A DNA stretch of 6,844 nucleotides, taken from assembly GCA_026988585.1 (NCBI GenBank), contig JALSKY010000285.1, positions 1 through 6,844 of the forward strand, in the 5' to 3' direction. The notes under the pieces are model-generated. The model did no database searches and had not been told where the DNA came from. It saw only the letters and a program-made list of their open reading frames with translations. How positions within the stretch are numbered: the first letter of the stretch is position 1; each line of letters begins with the position of its first letter. Positions 5,532-6,844 of the stretch are shown piece by piece. A program made the position numbers and the translations under genes. The DNA is from Deltaproteobacteria bacterium (lineage in GTDB: Bacteria > Desulfobacterota > Dissulfuribacteria > Dissulfuribacterales > QOAL01).

Positions 5532-6716
5532 ATGACGGAACTCCAGCTCATAAGGCTCATACAGGAGATTGCAGAGAGTTACCGGGTCCAGGGCAGGCAA
5601 ACAGGTCTGCCCCATGGCCCTGGGAAAGGTATAGGTGACGATTGCGCTTTACTCCCGTGCAGTGGAGACCGGGAGATCTTGGTCACCACTGATACCATGT
5701 GCCAGGGTATCCATTTCGACCTCTCCTATTATACGCCTGAGATCCTGGGACGCAGGTTGGCCGCAGTGAATCTGAGTGATATTGCTGCCATGGGTGGAGT
5801 GCCTGCCTATGGCTTCCTGAATCTCGAGATACCCGAAGCCATCTTTTCCGGAAGGGAAGGAAGGGATGTTTTTTGTCCTGACAGGTTTTGGAGACTTTTC
5901 ATAATTGGCTTATGTGAAGAGCTGGGGCGATTTGGAGCCCTGCTCATGGGCGGGGATACTGTAACCACAGGCTGTTCCTCCCTTTCGGTGACTCTGACTC
6001 TCATAGGGGAGGTGGAGGGTGGCAAGGCGCTCATGAGGAGCGGTGCCCAGCCTGGTGATCTGATCTTTCTCTCCGGTCCGGTGGGAGAGGCTGATGCCGG
6101 TCTTATTCTTTTGCAGGGAATCAAGGGCCCTGTTTTGCGCCATCACCAGTATCCTTCTGAGGGGATGGCATCCAGGAAAAGGGTTTGTATGGCCTGTCCA
6201 GGCCATGGGGCCCGTGCGAAGGCTTATTTTCCATCCCGTTTCCGTACCGCATGGAAAAGGCTCGTGAGCAGACATCTGCTGCCTGAGCCAAGAATCCGGC
6301 TTGGCAGGCTGATTGCTGAGCTGGGGGCAACTTCGTGTATTGACCTTTCAGATGGTATGGCAACGGATGTTGCTCACATTGCCCAAGATAGCGGGTGCCG
6401 CTTGATCATTCATGAAGATAGAGTCCCCATCTCCCGGGCACTAAGACAGATGGCACTGCAGCAGGGCAGGGGGCCTTTTCAGCGCAATTGGCTTCGCACC
6501 AGGATCTTCTCTGGCGGCGAAGATTTCGAGCTGCTCTGGACTGTGCATCCTGACAATGTAGATAGGATGATCCAGGGGCTGCAGGATGGCCTCGGAATGA
6601 AACCATGGCTTGTGGGAGAGGTGCAACAGGGGCAGGGGGTGCAGCTCAAGACCATATCAGGCAAGATGGTGGATATCAGTTTCAAGGGGTATGAACACGG
6701 CAGGAGTTTTCACTGA
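5532..6716 (+). CDS. thiL: Thiamine-monophosphate kinase with an unusual internal insertion
   Basis: ThiL phosphorylates thiamine monophosphate to thiamine diphosphate, the active cofactor, using ATP. It belongs to the PurM/ThiL fold family. The metal- and nucleotide-binding motifs are all visible: GIGDDCALL (33-41), TTDTMCQGIHF (52-62), NLSDIAAMGG (80-89), MGGDT (139-143), IDLSDGMATD (270-279) and SGGEDFELL (327-335), ending in FKGYEHG. The protein has 394 residues against about 325 in E. coli. Most of the excess is a basic stretch at residues 196-246, between AGLILLQ and RHLLPEPRI, with a smaller one near 102-118. The frame is open throughout, and the conserved motifs on both sides are intact, so this looks like an insertion rather than a frameshift. 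The ribosome binding site before the ATG is weak (AGGCGG at 5518-5523), so translation may depend on coupling to ndk. Confidence 0.96.
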   Translation: MTELQLIRLIQEIAESYRVQGRQTGLPHGPGKGIGDDCALLPCSGDREILVTTDTMCQGIHFDLSYYTPEILGRRLAAVNLSDIAAMGGVPAYGFLNLEIPEAIFSGREGRDVFCPDRFWRLFIIGLCEELGRFGALLMGGDTVTTGCSSLSVTLTLIGEVEGGKALMRSGAQPGDLIFLSGPVGEADAGLILLQGIKGPVLRHHQYPSEGMASRKRVCMACPGHGARAKAYFPSRFRTAWKRLVSRHLLPEPRIRLGRLIAELGATSCIDLSDGMATDVAHIAQDSGCRLIIHEDRVPISRALRQMALQQGRGPFQRNWLRTRIFSGGEDFELLWTVHPDNVDRMIQGLQDGLGMKPWLVGEVQQGQGVQLKTISGKMVDISFKGYEHGRSFH

Positions 6717-6770
6717 TTCCGGTCATGTGCCTGTGGCTCTCTCCCATTTTCTTTTCAGGTCTTTAAGAGG

Positions 6771-6842
6771 TTATATGTTGATCCCGGCCTCAAATGCCTT
6801 CTGAACATTTTGATCCAATACAACCCTTTGGACTATCGGAAT
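6771..6842 (-). CDS. Possible 3' end of a converging gene (fragment)
   Basis: Reading the minus strand inward from the right edge, one frame is open for 23 codons before a TAA at 6771-6773, giving a tail that ends VQKAFEAGINI. The composition looks protein-like, with amphipathic helix character, and a gene ending here would converge on thiL with a 54-base gap. The piece is too short to identify. A chance open frame of this length is common, so confidence is low. Confidence 0.25.
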   Translation of the reverse strand: MPIVQRVVLDQNVQKAFEAGINI

Positions 6843-6844
6843 AG

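Noticed and set aside
6610..6804. A 64-codon plus-strand frame overlapping the thiL 3' end.
   Set aside because: It is an out-of-frame reading of thiL running into the spacer, with no separate ribosome binding site.

Overview
This window carries a bacterial protein-quality-control cluster on the minus strand and a separate two-gene metabolic cluster on the plus strand, arranged back to back. Reading the minus strand in the direction of transcription, the order is tRNA-Leu(UAG), tig (trigger factor), clpP, clpX, lon. This is the classical tig-clpP-clpX-lon order found in many proteobacteria. On the plus strand are ndk (nucleoside diphosphate kinase) and thiL (thiamine-monophosphate kinase). 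A short open end at the right edge may be the 3' tail of a converging gene.

No taxonomic marker is decisive. The protein flavours (ClpX with a C4 zinc domain, a short NDK, ClpP without an obvious propeptide), the tRNA-Leu in front of tig and the moderate base composition suggest a Gram-negative anaerobe of the Desulfobacterota (former Deltaproteobacteria) type. This is inference, not proof.

Layout: 1-1098 is the 5' two-fifths or so of lon, cut by the window edge just after the Walker A motif. 1099-1150 is a short spacer with a perfect 10-bp direct repeat. 1151-2419 is clpX. 2420-2557 is a spacer with several small hairpins, one of which spans the clpP stop codon. 2558-3160 is clpP, only 3 bases after the tig stop. 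3164-4453 is tig, and 4454-4690 is its AT-rich leader. 4691-4776 is tRNA-Leu. 4777-5089 is the divergent regulatory region. 5090-5506 is ndk, 5532-6716 is thiL, and 6717-6844 is the right end.

The minus-strand genes act on one problem. Trigger factor meets nascent chains at the ribosome, ClpXP unfolds and degrades tagged or regulatory proteins, and Lon degrades misfolded ones. The tight tig-clpP junction points to translational coupling, while the wider clpP-clpX and lon spacers leave room for separate tuning. NDK and ThiL are housekeeping nucleotide and cofactor kinases with no obvious mechanistic link to the proteases.

I see no mobile element, CRISPR array, defence gene or new multi-gene system. 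The most unusual items are a basic insertion of about 35 residues in ThiL, the direct repeat ahead of lon and the hairpin over the clpP stop codon.
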